Below, piece after piece: positions 33,301 to 42,753 of a stretch of 64,000 nt of DNA (the stretch's first letter is position 1; every line of letters begins with the position of its first letter). Source of the stretch: Marininema mesophilum (GTDB lineage Bacteria; Bacillota; Bacilli; Thermoactinomycetales; DSM-45169); contig NZ_FNNQ01000001.1 of NCBI RefSeq assembly GCF_900106775.1, positions 124,001-188,000 of the forward strand. Reading direction: 5' to 3'. Position numbers and translations under genes: made by a program. The notes under the pieces are model-generated. The model did no database searches. It saw only the letters and a list, made by a program, of their open reading frames with translations, and had not been told where the DNA came from.

Positions 33301-36039
33301 TTATCTCTCGGTACGTGTTACCATCCGACGGAGGGGAAGCATCATGTCGAGGGCTCCCGCTGCCAATGTAGGTATTGCCGCCGCCACAGCAACTAACGCC
33401 CATTCTCGTAAAGCAAGGGAGGTGGTATGAAAAATGGGCTGAAGTGGTGGATAATACATCACACCAATCATCAGAGCTGCTGAGGAAACCACCGCCAACA
33501 CAAGCAATGGATTGCTAAAAGGACTACGATGAAAAACCGTGCGCGAACTACGGCAGTCAAATACATAGATCAGCTGTGCCATCACTAAGGTAGCAAAGGC
33601 GATGGTTTGCGCACGTACAAGATCATCGGGAGATTCACTATATGCGATCCAAAATGCTACCAGAGTACTGAGACCGATAAAGAGACCTCGGCTAAGAATC
33701 TTCCATCCCACACCGCCAGCAAAGATATTTTCGCGACTGTTCCGCGGATCCCGATTCATCGTATCCTCCTCTGCTGGGTCGACTCCTAATGCCATCGCTG
33801 GCAACCCATCTGTCACTAAATTCACCCAGAGGATTTGGATGGGCACTAAGGGCAATGGAAGCCCCGCCAACATGGCTAAAAACATAACGAGGATCTCACC
33901 CACATTGGAGGCAAGTAGGTAACTAATAAATTTACGAATATTGTCATAAATATTTCGTCCTTCCTCTATCGCAGCCACAATCGTAGCAAAATTATCATCC
34001 GCAAGAACGAGTGAGGAAGCCTCCTTGGAGACATCAGTCCCCGTCACTCCCATGGCAATCCCAATATCCGCAGCCTTTATCGCGGGAGCATCATTCACAC
34101 CATCCCCCGTCATCGCAACAACATGTCCTTCTTCTTGCAATGCCTTTACAATCTTTAATTTATGTTCTGGGGAGACTCGGGCATAGACATGGATATCTTT
34201 TGCCTTTTTACGAAACTCTGCCTCACCCATCTGTTGAATCTCACTACCATTAACAGTGGCTCCCCCTTGCAGGATGCCAAGTTGGCGGGCGATAGCTACC
34301 GCCGTCATTTGATGGTCACCCGTGATCATCACCGTTCGGATTCCTGCACGGCGACAGGTTCGAATCGCTTCCTTCACCTCTTCTCGAGGAGGATCGATCA
34401 TCCCCGCTAGCCCTACAAAAACCAACTTACGCTCGGCTGTTCGCTCATTATCGGGAGTTGCGCCCTGCCATTCCCGGTAAGCAAATGCCAGATTGCGTAA
34501 AGCCATTTTTGCTAGCTCTTCATTCATTTGTATGATTTCTGTACGGTGGGACTCTTTAAGAGGAACGGCCCGCCCACCCTGGAGGATATGAGTGCACCGT
34601 TCGAGGAGCACATCAGGTCCTCCCTTAGTAAATAAGAAACGCTTCCCGCCCCGATCTTCCAGGAAAACCGACATCATCTTCCGCTCAGAATCAAAGGGAA
34701 ATTCTCGGATGCGCGTCCAGGATTGGAGGAGACTTTCTCCCCCTACCCCACCCTTCGCTCCTGCAACAAGCAGAGCTCCCTCGGTTGGATCTCCATCTAC
34801 TCGCCAGGTTTCCTGCTTCCGCCGCAGGAGACCCTCTCGAGAGGATTCGCCAATGAGACGAGCATTATTACAAAGAACAGCCACTTCAAGGAGTCGTTTT
34901 AACGCTACCTCTTTATCTGGTCTCACCTCTCGCCCATCACGATAAAAATCTCCATCGGGTTGATAGCCCGAGCCAGATAGCTCTATCTTACGGCGATCAC
35001 ACCAAAGATGAGTCACCGTCATCTTGTTCTGAGTAAGTGTTCCAGTCTTATCGGAGCAGATAATTGAGGCGCACCCTAAGGTTTCCACTGATGGCAACTT
35101 GCGCACAATCGCTCGTCGTTTGATCATCCTTTGTACACCAAGGGCTAGCGCAATCGTGACGATGGCAGGGAGTCCCTCAGGGATGGCGGCTACGGCTAGA
35201 CTTACACCCGAGAGAAACATTTTATAGGCATCATGCCCATGCAAAATCCCCGTAACTACAACCACGGCCGTTAGGAGTAGAGCAACCCCAATCAAAATCT
35301 TTCCCAATTGTTCCAAGCGACGTTGTAAGGGAGTTTGCATCGCCTCTGTCGTCTGGATCAAGTGAGCGATGCGTCCCATCTCCGTCTCCATCCCTGTATG
35401 GACAACCACACCAATCCCGGTACCACGAACCACCATCGTACCCAGGAAAGCCATGTTTTTACGATCACCCAGAGGAACATCTCCCCTAGATAATTTCCCA
35501 TTCGTTTTGCTCGTTGGAACGGATTCGCCTGTCAGAGCAGACTCCTCGATGTACATATTGGCCGTTTGAATTAAACGTAGATCCGCAGGGATACGGTCCC
35601 CACTTTCTAAAGCAACGATATCTCCTGGCACGAGATGAGCTGCTTGAATCCGGCTCCACTCACCATTTCGCATCACCCGCGCAGTAGGAGCGGATAATTC
35701 TCGCAGAGCACTTAGACTTTTTTCCGCTCGTACCTCTTGTACAAAACCAAGGACTGCATTTAGGACCACAATCGCGATAATCGCGATGGCATCGGTATAT
35801 TCACCAAGCAATCCCGACACCAATGTCGCCGCTAATAAAACGAGCACCATAAAATCCTTAAACTGATTTAATAGCAGTACAACTGGGGATATACGTTCCG
35901 CCTCGGCCAACTGGTTAGGACCCGTTTGCTCCATCCGGCGGCCCGCTTCTGCATCGTCCAATCCTTCAGCAGGATCCACTTTGAAATGACCTGTCACTTG
36001 TTCTACATTCCAGTCGACGTAACGGCCTCCTTCTGACAC
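33301..36039 (-). CDS. P-type Ca2+-transporting ATPase (SERCA/PMR1-like)
   Basis: A 912-residue P2A-type cation pump. It has an N-terminal cation ATPase domain, the membrane motif IPEGLPAIVTIALALGVQRM and the phosphorylation site CSDKTGTLTQNKM. KGGPDVLLERC lies in the nucleotide domain, then GDGVNDAPAIKAADIGIAMG and about ten membrane helices. It corresponds to YloB of Bacillus, which supplies calcium for spores. The GTG at 36039 has GGGGGAGG directly upstream; a TTG seven codons earlier would include that site. It is divergent from rqcH. Confidence 0.93.
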   Translation of the reverse strand: MSEGGRYVDWNVEQVTGHFKVDPAEGLDDAEAGRRMEQTGPNQLAEAERISPVVLLLNQFKDFMVLVLLAATLVSGLLGEYTDAIAIIAIVVLNAVLGFVQEVRAEKSLSALRELSAPTARVMRNGEWSRIQAAHLVPGDIVALESGDRIPADLRLIQTANMYIEESALTGESVPTSKTNGKLSRGDVPLGDRKNMAFLGTMVVRGTGIGVVVHTGMETEMGRIAHLIQTTEAMQTPLQRRLEQLGKILIGVALLLTAVVVVTGILHGHDAYKMFLSGVSLAVAAIPEGLPAIVTIALALGVQRMIKRRAIVRKLPSVETLGCASIICSDKTGTLTQNKMTVTHLWCDRRKIELSGSGYQPDGDFYRDGREVRPDKEVALKRLLEVAVLCNNARLIGESSREGLLRRKQETWRVDGDPTEGALLVAGAKGGVGGESLLQSWTRIREFPFDSERKMMSVFLEDRGGKRFLFTKGGPDVLLERCTHILQGGRAVPLKESHRTEIIQMNEELAKMALRNLAFAYREWQGATPDNERTAERKLVFVGLAGMIDPPREEVKEAIRTCRRAGIRTVMITGDHQMTAVAIARQLGILQGGATVNGSEIQQMGEAEFRKKAKDIHVYARVSPEHKLKIVKALQEEGHVVAMTGDGVNDAPAIKAADIGIAMGVTGTDVSKEASSLVLADDNFATIVAAIEEGRNIYDNIRKFISYLLASNVGEILVMFLAMLAGLPLPLVPIQILWVNLVTDGLPAMALGVDPAEEDTMNRDPRNSRENIFAGGVGWKILSRGLFIGLSTLVAFWIAYSESPDDLVRAQTIAFATLVMAQLIYVFDCRSSRTVFHRSPFSNPLLVLAVVSSAALMIGVMYYPPLQPIFHTTSLALREWALVAVAAAIPTLAAGALDMMLPLRRMVTRTER

Positions 36040-36455
36040 GCTTCCTCCCCCTTTGTCCAAAGAACTCTCATGCTAACCTTATTCAGACAGGCCTTCAAAC
36101 ATGCTAACCTCACTGGAAGTAGCTTGATTACAGACTTACCCGACTTTCATCATCTTTGAAGCAGTAGATCTGTAAGAAAGAACCGCCATTGGTGTCTCGT
36201 TGATGGGAATAGTATGGAATGCACATATCAATATCGGCTGGATTTCACTTTTATTTAGTTTACTTTCCGTATTATTTAGCAGTCTAATAAATAGAAAAAT
36301 ATCAAGTATATAATGGACGGTGGATATCCTAACGACTCAACAGCCCCAAAGGAAATACCTTGGGGAGTGTCAATCCCTTGTAATCACACCTTAATCCGAT
36401 ATACTGGAACATGGACTCATCATGAGCGGATCTTAGATCACAGGGGGGACTCGCT
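36040..36455. other. Divergent intergenic region with an 11-bp direct repeat
   Basis: 416 bp between the Ca2+-ATPase and rqcH starts, without a credible gene. CATGCTAACCT occurs twice (36069-36079 and 36100-36110), 31 bp apart, just upstream of the ATPase start. A TATAAT at about 36319-36324 may serve rqcH, although its -35 is poor. CCCCAAAGG...CCTTGGGG (around 36344-36366) can fold but has no T run. Confidence 0.4.
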
Positions 36456-38171
36456 ATGTCCTTCGACGGAATCGTCACACGGGCAGTCGTACACGAACTT
36501 CAGGAATCACTTACCAACGGCCGTATCGCCAAAATCTATCAGCCTTCAGACTCAGAACTGATTCTCCACATACGAAATAAAGGTGCTAACCAACGTCTCC
36601 TTCTCTCGGCGCACCCTGCATACCCACGTCTTCATCTGACGGATGCACGCGCTGAAAATCCACTCTCTCCTCCCATGTTTTGTATGCTTCTTCGGAAGCA
36701 CTGCGAAGGGGGTATCATCACAAGCGTACGCCAAGTAGATATGGAGCGGGTGGTGATCATCGATATCCGAGGCCGGGATGAGCTTGGCTTTGAAGTAATC
36801 CGCCAATTGGTTATCGAAATCATGGGACGCCATAGCAATATCATCTTGGTCGATCCTGCGGCGAATAAAATTATGGACGCCATCCGACGGGTCAGTCCTG
36901 CTATGAGTCGACATCGCCAAGTCATGCCAGGGATCTCCTATATTGCTCCCCCTGAGCAGGGGAAAAAGAATCCCCTCACCATTGACCGGGAAGGTTTCCT
37001 GCAAAGGATCCAATGGAACCAAGGGCAAATGGATAAACAAATTCTCCAAGGCTTCTCCGGTATCGGCCCCCAAACGGCTTCCGAGATTGTCCATCGAGCA
37101 GAGCTGGGAAATCGAGATTCTCTATGGGACTCCTTCCATAGAACGATGGAATCCATACGTGAATGTCGCTTTTCACCTGTGATTATCTATGGTAAAAAAA
37201 ACGTTTTTTCCGCAATCCAACTCACCTACCTCCCAGGTGAAGTTCACACCTTTGACCATATTGGACAATGCTTAGATGCTTTTTATCTTGGTAAAGCTGA
37301 ACGGGATCGAACCCGCCAGCAAAATCACGATTTAATCCGTAACCTTAAAACGGTGACGGATAAGAACGAAAAGAAGATCAAGAAGCTGGAACAAGAACTT
37401 CTCGACACACAAAAAGCGGACACTTATCGCACATGGGGGGAATTAGTGACCGCTAATATGTATCAAATTCATCGAGGGGACAAAGAGATCACTACCATCA
37501 ATTATTATGATCCCGAGTCCGCATCGATTACGATCCCCCTCGACCCCCGCTGGTCCCCTTCAGAAAATGCTCAGCGTTACTTTAAGCTCTATCACAAAGC
37601 AAAGTCTGCCCGCAAATGGAATCAAGAACAAATCGAAAAAACCAAACAGGATAATGCATACCTTGAATCTGTGCTTGTTCAACTTGAGGATGCTACGACA
37701 AAGGAAGCCGAAGAAATCAAAGAAGAGTTGGTAGAGGAAGGCTGGTTGAAAGCAAGGCCACAGAAGCGAAAACCGAAAAAGGCCGAACGCCCAAAACCTA
37801 CCGCCTTTCTCTCCTCCGAGGGAGTTACCATTTTCGTCGGCAGAAACAACAAACAAAACGATTACTTAACCCATCGACTTGCTTCTGCCACTGATACCTG
37901 GCTTCATACAAAAGAGATTCCAGGCTCCCATGTGGTGATCCGGGAGAAAAACTTTGGTGAACAAACCCTACACGAAGCGGCCCTCCTTGCTGCCTGGCAT
38001 TCAAAGGGACGAGAATCTAGTCAAGTTCCGGTAGATTACACACTGATCAAGCATGTTCGTAAACCCTCTGGTGGACCACCTGGCTTTGTCACATATGATG
38101 AGCAAAAGACTCTCTTTATCACTCCAGATGAAGCGCTTATTCGTAAGCTGGAGAAAAACCTACAAGCTTAA
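36456..38171 (+). CDS. rqcH: Rqc2 homologue RqcH (NFACT protein)
   Basis: A 571-residue ribosome quality-control factor that binds 50S subunits carrying peptidyl-tRNA and recruits tRNA-Ala for C-terminal alanine tailing. The NFACT-N domain starts FDGIVTRAVVHEL and contains HLTDARAENPLSPPMFCMLLRKH. HhH and coiled-coil regions (KNEKKIKKLEQELLDTQ) follow. NFACT-R near the C-terminus shows DTWLHTKEIPGSHVVIR. It equals YloA of Bacillus, where it also neighbours yloB. GGGGGA precedes the ATG. Confidence 0.95.
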   Translation: MSFDGIVTRAVVHELQESLTNGRIAKIYQPSDSELILHIRNKGANQRLLLSAHPAYPRLHLTDARAENPLSPPMFCMLLRKHCEGGIITSVRQVDMERVVIIDIRGRDELGFEVIRQLVIEIMGRHSNIILVDPAANKIMDAIRRVSPAMSRHRQVMPGISYIAPPEQGKKNPLTIDREGFLQRIQWNQGQMDKQILQGFSGIGPQTASEIVHRAELGNRDSLWDSFHRTMESIRECRFSPVIIYGKKNVFSAIQLTYLPGEVHTFDHIGQCLDAFYLGKAERDRTRQQNHDLIRNLKTVTDKNEKKIKKLEQELLDTQKADTYRTWGELVTANMYQIHRGDKEITTINYYDPESASITIPLDPRWSPSENAQRYFKLYHKAKSARKWNQEQIEKTKQDNAYLESVLVQLEDATTKEAEEIKEELVEEGWLKARPQKRKPKKAERPKPTAFLSSEGVTIFVGRNNKQNDYLTHRLASATDTWLHTKEIPGSHVVIREKNFGEQTLHEAALLAAWHSKGRESSQVPVDYTLIKHVRKPSGGPPGFVTYDEQKTLFITPDEALIRKLEKNLQA

Positions 38172-38284
38172 TTCTTCACAACAGCCTTGTTTTTTTCATA
38201 CAATAAGGGCGTATGAACCCCCAGAAGAAGCAGAAGGACGACCGAGGCTTTGCTCTCAGCGAACTATCCGACAACCTTCCTTAA

Positions 38285-38317
38285 CCTCCTCCCCAGTAAC
38301 TGGGGAGGGATTTTTGT
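38285..38317 (+). terminator. Terminator after rqcH
   Basis: CCTCCCCAG and CTGGGGAGG form a perfect stem with a 3-nt loop, followed by TTTTT. Confidence 0.85.
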
Positions 38318-38467
38318 CTCCGTTTATTTTTGATGCATCAGGGGGATAAATGAAAAGGCATTCCAGCTCTTTACAATCATGAAAAAGGGTCTTTACACAC
38401 CCTCAACAAATGGCGAAGAGGAGTGTGGTACCATAAACTCAAATAGGGATGGAAGGTGGGAGCACCC

Positions 38468-38608
38468 TTGAACCTCTTAGATATGCTGGTTTGTGCTTTT
38501 GTCACCTGTAATGTACTTTTCTTCGCCATGCTATTTGTCAAAGAAAGGTTTGAACTCCCTCAACACTACCCTGATTACCCAGCAGACGAGCAACCGCGGT
38601 TGTCCTAA
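38468..38608 (+). CDS. Possible 46-residue single-pass membrane protein
   Basis: TTG at 38468 with a GGTGGGAG ribosome site seven bases upstream starts MNLLDMLVCAFVTCNVLFFA, one hydrophobic helix. A short polar tail (KERFELPQHYPDYPADEQ) follows. It is flanked by the rqcH terminator and by a terminator at 38676, so it forms its own small transcription unit. No family is recognised. Confidence 0.45.
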   Translation: MNLLDMLVCAFVTCNVLFFAMLFVKERFELPQHYPDYPADEQPRLS

Positions 38609-38675
38609 GTTCACCAAAAGGAACAACGCCTACTTGTTCGCACGCTTTTCCATCTAAATAAATAATAACGGATGC

Positions 38676-38711
38676 TAAAAAGACGCTCCTTTGACATGGG
38701 GCGTCTTTTTC
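38676..38711. terminator. Bidirectional terminator
   Basis: AAAAAGACGC pairs with GCGTCTTTTT (plus CC/GG inner pairs) between the small plus-strand ORF and the minus-strand gene ending at 38719. Confidence 0.85.
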
Positions 38712-38718
38712 ATACATC

Positions 38719-39582
38719 TCAGTAGATCGTTTCCTTCATATCATAACAGTAGACCTCATCTCCCACTGATAAAAATAAACGAGAATCACGAGTCCACCAA
38801 CGATCAAACCTAATCTCTTCGCCTTCTTCATCAACAGGCATCACCCTCTCTAACGCTCTGCGGTTGAGAGAGCCTCTGTATAAATGACGCCGTGGGTTTC
38901 CAAAGAGGAGAATCCGCCCCCAAATAGCAAATCCTCCTGCTTGCACCAAAGGCGATCGCCAACTGAGCACAGGTCCCCCCTTCCAAAACTGTCGTACGCG
39001 AAAATCCTCGACCCGTGCCAAAATATGATCCGTAAAATAATAGATCCATGTCTCACCATTGGGTAAAGCATTTAAACCATAACAGTCTCTCACTTCAGGA
39101 AGTCCTTGTTTGATTGCCGTCTCTAAATAGCTAAAAAGAAGCTTACCTCTTAAATTAAAGCAGATAACCCCCTCACGGCTTAAAAGATTATCCCCCTCTA
39201 CACCCTCTTCCATATAACCGATCCAAAAACGATCCCCCACCGCCTGAACATCCTCTATTGCATCTCCAACATGGAAGGAAGCGAGAAGGTGACCTTGATT
39301 ATCATAGATAAAGGCATTATGCTCTTGATTCTCTGAAAATGCGGAAACCAGTAAAAAGCGATCCTCTGATAACGCCTGGACAAAGTGGATCTCCGTCCCG
39401 GGATCCTCTAATCGAATTCCACGCGCGGACCCACCATCCAAGGAATAGTCAGAGAGCAGGGTTCCTCCTCCTTGGGAGACAACCAGTAATCGATCACCCG
39501 TCACCCCTACTCGGACTAACGGGTGCGTCGTAACAGCCAATTCTGGCACTTGTATCGGGGAATTCATTACAATCTTATCCAT
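38719..39582 (-). CDS. Propeller-like protein of unknown function
   Basis: 287 residues from the ATG at 39582, which follows GGGAGGAAG. A longer frame to 39618 is possible but lacks a site. There is no signal peptide or membrane helix. Successive strands of the kind DRLLVVSQGG, DRFLLVSAF, DRFWIGYMEEGV, GETWIYYFTD and SRLFLSVGDEVYCYD recur at about 40-residue spacing, as in WD40/NHL-like beta-propellers. It is monocistronic and no catalytic motif is evident. It looks like a cytosolic sensor or scaffold, but I cannot name its role. Confidence 0.7.
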   Translation of the reverse strand: MDKIVMNSPIQVPELAVTTHPLVRVGVTGDRLLVVSQGGGTLLSDYSLDGGSARGIRLEDPGTEIHFVQALSEDRFLLVSAFSENQEHNAFIYDNQGHLLASFHVGDAIEDVQAVGDRFWIGYMEEGVEGDNLLSREGVICFNLRGKLLFSYLETAIKQGLPEVRDCYGLNALPNGETWIYYFTDHILARVEDFRVRQFWKGGPVLSWRSPLVQAGGFAIWGRILLFGNPRRHLYRGSLNRRALERVMPVDEEGEEIRFDRWWTRDSRLFLSVGDEVYCYDMKETIY

Positions 39583-39990
39583 GTACTTCCTCCCGTGCAA
39601 AAGCGCCGTAGAAAACACGGCTCACCCTATGGAATCCAATAATGTCCTACATCGTTACATTCTGCGACTCACTTTATCAGATAGCTACCAGAACAGCAAT
39701 CTCCCTTTAGAAAGGAAGATCCGCAAGTAAAAAGGTTAACTTTCCTTTTTACCACATTAAGTGTCTAAAGAAGACGCACTCATCATTGCCCTATGCAGCT
39801 CCGCTCAAAGATTGACTTGGCCATGAAATCCCCAATCATTTAGGTATTAGTATATAAGCACACTTTAGTTCAACCGTTTCATTAGTCTAAATTGGGCCGT
39901 TTTAACCCTATACATAGTATGATACTCTGAACATAGCTATTTTGCGCAAGGATAGATGTCACAAAATTACGGATCAGGAGGCATTCAAAC
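39583..39990. other. Intergenic region between divergent genes
   Basis: No credible gene. A perfect 9-bp hairpin, GTAAAAAGG and CCTTTTTAC (39727-39752), occurs, with only a weak T run. The remaining AT-rich sequence probably holds the promoters of the two divergent flanking genes; I see no -35/-10 pair good enough to mark. Confidence 0.4.
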
Positions 39991-42330
39991 ATGGGTAAAA
40001 CCAAACACACCGGACCCATTCCCCTCCCTAAAACCCCTAACCCGGATCTATGGGTAAGCCCCATCCCCTTCGGTCTTGGTAAGGTAAAGCCCCATCATAT
40101 TCGAGATACCGCCCGTGCGGCTTGGGAAAACCGAGATAATCTCGCCTACGCTACCCGTATCCTCACCCAAGGAGTTTGTGATGGTTGTGCACTTGGCGTA
40201 GCTGGTCTATCCGACCAAACCTTGACCGGCCCCCATCTATGTACTACTCGTCTCAATGTACTCCGTCTCAACACCATGCCAGCCATTCCAGCTGAAACCC
40301 TCCATTCAGACATCGAACAACTACGAAGGATGAATAGCACCCAATTACGTAAACTGGGGCGTATTCCTTATCCCCTACTTAGGGAACCTGGTGACCGTAG
40401 CTTCCGCCGAATTTCGTGGAAAGATGCACTTAATCGAATCGCTAACAAAATGAAAAGCCTTGACCCTCATCAATTCGCCTTTTATCTCACATCCCGCGGT
40501 ATCACCAATGAATCTTATTATGCCGCCGCAAAAGTTGCCCGCTACCTTGGAACCAACCATGTAGATAACGCTTCCCGGATCTGTCACTCCCCCTCTAAAA
40601 CCGCATTAAAACGTTCCCTGGGAATTGGTGCTTCCAGTTGTAGTTACAAAGACTGGATCGGCACCGATGTCCTTGTCTTTTGGGGCTCTGTCGCCGCCAC
40701 CAATCAGCCAGTCTCTACCAAATACATGTACGCCGCCAAACGTAAGGGTACCAAAATCATCGTTATTAACCCTTATCATGAGCCCTCTATGGATCAATAT
40801 TGGATTCCCTCGATTCCCGAATCCGCCCTATTCGGCACCAAATTGGCGGATGATTTTTACTCCGTCAACATTGGAGGGGATATCGCCTTTATGAATGGTG
40901 TGATGAAACATTGGTTTGCAATGGAGGAGAAACACCCAGGATCTGCAATCAATCATTCCTTTATAAATGAACATACCCAGGGATTTGACCAACTAAAAGA
41001 ACATGTGTGCCAATATGAGTGGCAAGACCTTGAAGCATCCGCGGGTCTAACCCGAGAGCAGATGATCACCTTCGCAGAATGCCTCGCCCAGGCAAAATCC
41101 GCCGTCTTCGTTTGGTCCATGGGCTTAACCCAACACCGCTTTGGTACGGACAACATCTCCCAGGTAGCCAATCTCGCTCTACTCCGTGGCTTTATTGGCC
41201 GTGAACACTGTGGGGTAATGCCGATCCGGGGGCACTCTGGGGTTCAAGGTGCTGGGGAAATGGGTGCAGATCCCTTTAGCTTACCTGGTGGTGGATTTGA
41301 AGCAGAGAACATCGCTCGTTTAGAAAATCTCTGGAGCTTTTCCATTCCCCGCTGGCAGGGAGATACAGTAGGCGTCACCCTTGAGAACGCACTCCTTTCC
41401 GAGGAGCACTCCCAACGGATCCGTCTTTATTATCTATCGGGAGGAAACTTTTTAGAAACCATGCCAGATCCCACCTTCATTCGCAATAGTTTGGAAAATC
41501 TAGATATCCGCATACACCAAGACATCATTTTCAACACCTCGACTCTCCTGGATGCTCGCGAAGCGGTCATTGTTCTCCCAGCCATGACCCGTTACGAACA
41601 ACCTGGGGGAGGAACTTCCACTTCAACCGAACGGATGGTCTACTTTTCCCCGGAAATAGATGGCCCTCGTATCGAAGAAGCTCGTCCCGAATGGGAAATT
41701 TATCGAGAGTTAGCTAGCCTCATTCACCCTGAAGAGGCTAATCAACTAGGATTACAATCGGCAGAGGCCATTCGCAAAGAGATCGCCCATGCCGCCCCAG
41801 ACTATGATGGGATCCAGCATCTAAAGCAAAAAGGGGATCTCTTTCAATGGGGAGGTGCCTGGCTATGTGAAGATGGGACTTGCCCTACACCCGACGGTCA
41901 CGGCCACCTGCTAGCCATTGATATTCCCGAACGGCGTATCGGGGAGGATCAATTTGCCATCACCACTCGGCGTGGAAAACAATTTAACTCCATGATTTAC
42001 GGAGAAGTGGATCCCTTTAATGAAGCAGAACGCACAGATATCTTGATCCATGAACAGGATGCTCAGCGTCTTCATATTCAAGAGGGCGACGCTGTAGTCC
42101 TTCATAATACCCATGGTCGACTACAAGGAAAGGCCCGTTTTGCTCCCATTCGCACAGGAAATTTAGCTGTCCATTGGCCTGAAGGGAACACTCTCTTGCC
42201 AAAGGGGGTATACGAAAAGTACGCCCAGATTCCAGAATACAATGGGACGGTCACACTGGAGAAGGCGGAAATTTTTTATGGGCGGAAGGAGACGAAGGGA
42301 CGTAAAAAGGAAGAAGAAGTAGAAGTGTGA
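39991..42330 (+). CDS. FdhF/YdeP-family molybdopterin oxidoreductase
   Basis: A 779-residue member of the DMSO reductase superfamily. The N-terminal ILTQGVCDGCALGVAG supplies a CxxC as in YdeP proteins rather than the four-Cys Fe-S site of formate dehydrogenases. The core shows molybdopterin-binding segments (DNASRICHSPSKTALKRSLG, PIRGHSGVQGAGEMGADP) and a C-terminal MopB domain (ITTRRGKQFNSMIYG). The substrate is unknown; some relatives confer acid resistance. GGAGG precedes the ATG. There is no partner subunit or cofactor gene nearby. Confidence 0.87.
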   Translation: MGKTKHTGPIPLPKTPNPDLWVSPIPFGLGKVKPHHIRDTARAAWENRDNLAYATRILTQGVCDGCALGVAGLSDQTLTGPHLCTTRLNVLRLNTMPAIPAETLHSDIEQLRRMNSTQLRKLGRIPYPLLREPGDRSFRRISWKDALNRIANKMKSLDPHQFAFYLTSRGITNESYYAAAKVARYLGTNHVDNASRICHSPSKTALKRSLGIGASSCSYKDWIGTDVLVFWGSVAATNQPVSTKYMYAAKRKGTKIIVINPYHEPSMDQYWIPSIPESALFGTKLADDFYSVNIGGDIAFMNGVMKHWFAMEEKHPGSAINHSFINEHTQGFDQLKEHVCQYEWQDLEASAGLTREQMITFAECLAQAKSAVFVWSMGLTQHRFGTDNISQVANLALLRGFIGREHCGVMPIRGHSGVQGAGEMGADPFSLPGGGFEAENIARLENLWSFSIPRWQGDTVGVTLENALLSEEHSQRIRLYYLSGGNFLETMPDPTFIRNSLENLDIRIHQDIIFNTSTLLDAREAVIVLPAMTRYEQPGGGTSTSTERMVYFSPEIDGPRIEEARPEWEIYRELASLIHPEEANQLGLQSAEAIRKEIAHAAPDYDGIQHLKQKGDLFQWGGAWLCEDGTCPTPDGHGHLLAIDIPERRIGEDQFAITTRRGKQFNSMIYGEVDPFNEAERTDILIHEQDAQRLHIQEGDAVVLHNTHGRLQGKARFAPIRTGNLAVHWPEGNTLLPKGVYEKYAQIPEYNGTVTLEKAEIFYGRKETKGRKKEEEVEV

Positions 42331-42358
42331 TCCCTTTAAACCATTATGTTTAGAGAAT

Positions 42359-42408
42359 AAAAAAAGGCTGTTCCGATGCTAGATAGCGTCAAAAACAGCC
42401 TTTTTCTT
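42359..42408 (+). terminator. Terminator after the molybdopterin oxidoreductase gene
   Basis: AAAAAAGGCTGTT pairs with AACAGCCTTTTT over a large loop, followed by a T run. Confidence 0.85.
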
Positions 42409-42462
42409 TATGATTAAACCATACGAATATTAGAAGATATCTCCTCTATGAGATCATCACAC

Positions 42463-42666
42463 TCAACCTCCGCCTCCTCCATCTGACCCACCGCTGTCGC
42501 CTCCACTATCCCAGCCTGAGTCACTATCAAAACCTCCATCATCCGATCCCCAATCACCAACACCAAAAAATCGAGATTTTATATGACTTTTCTTCCGCGA
42601 AGATCGAGTATTGTATAAGGCAGCCAACCACAACACAACGCACAGTATTATCCCCATTAATACCAT
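42463..42666 (-). CDS. Small membrane protein with a Gly/Asp/Ser-rich tail
   Basis: 67 residues: one N-terminal helix (VLMGIILCVVLWLAALY), a basic RSSRKKSHIKS stretch implying the tail is cytoplasmic, then a low-complexity tail of D, S, W and G ending in five Gly. GGGGG lies ten bases before the ATG. Similar tails occur on small membrane proteins next to stress genes in Bacilli, but I know no function. The sequence pattern makes a real gene likely despite its size. Confidence 0.65.
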   Translation of the reverse strand: MVLMGIILCVVLWLAALYNTRSSRKKSHIKSRFFGVGDWGSDDGGFDSDSGWDSGGDSGGSDGGGGG

Positions 42667-42753
42667 ATACCAGCGCCCCCAACTTGATGAAATACCATTT
42701 TATCCATTTCGCTAAAAAACCTCCTAAATATGAAAACTATGTCTATTATAGAG

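Noticed and set aside
36313..36561. 82-codon plus-strand frame overlapping the rqcH start
   Set aside because: It runs out of frame into rqcH and lacks a ribosome site.
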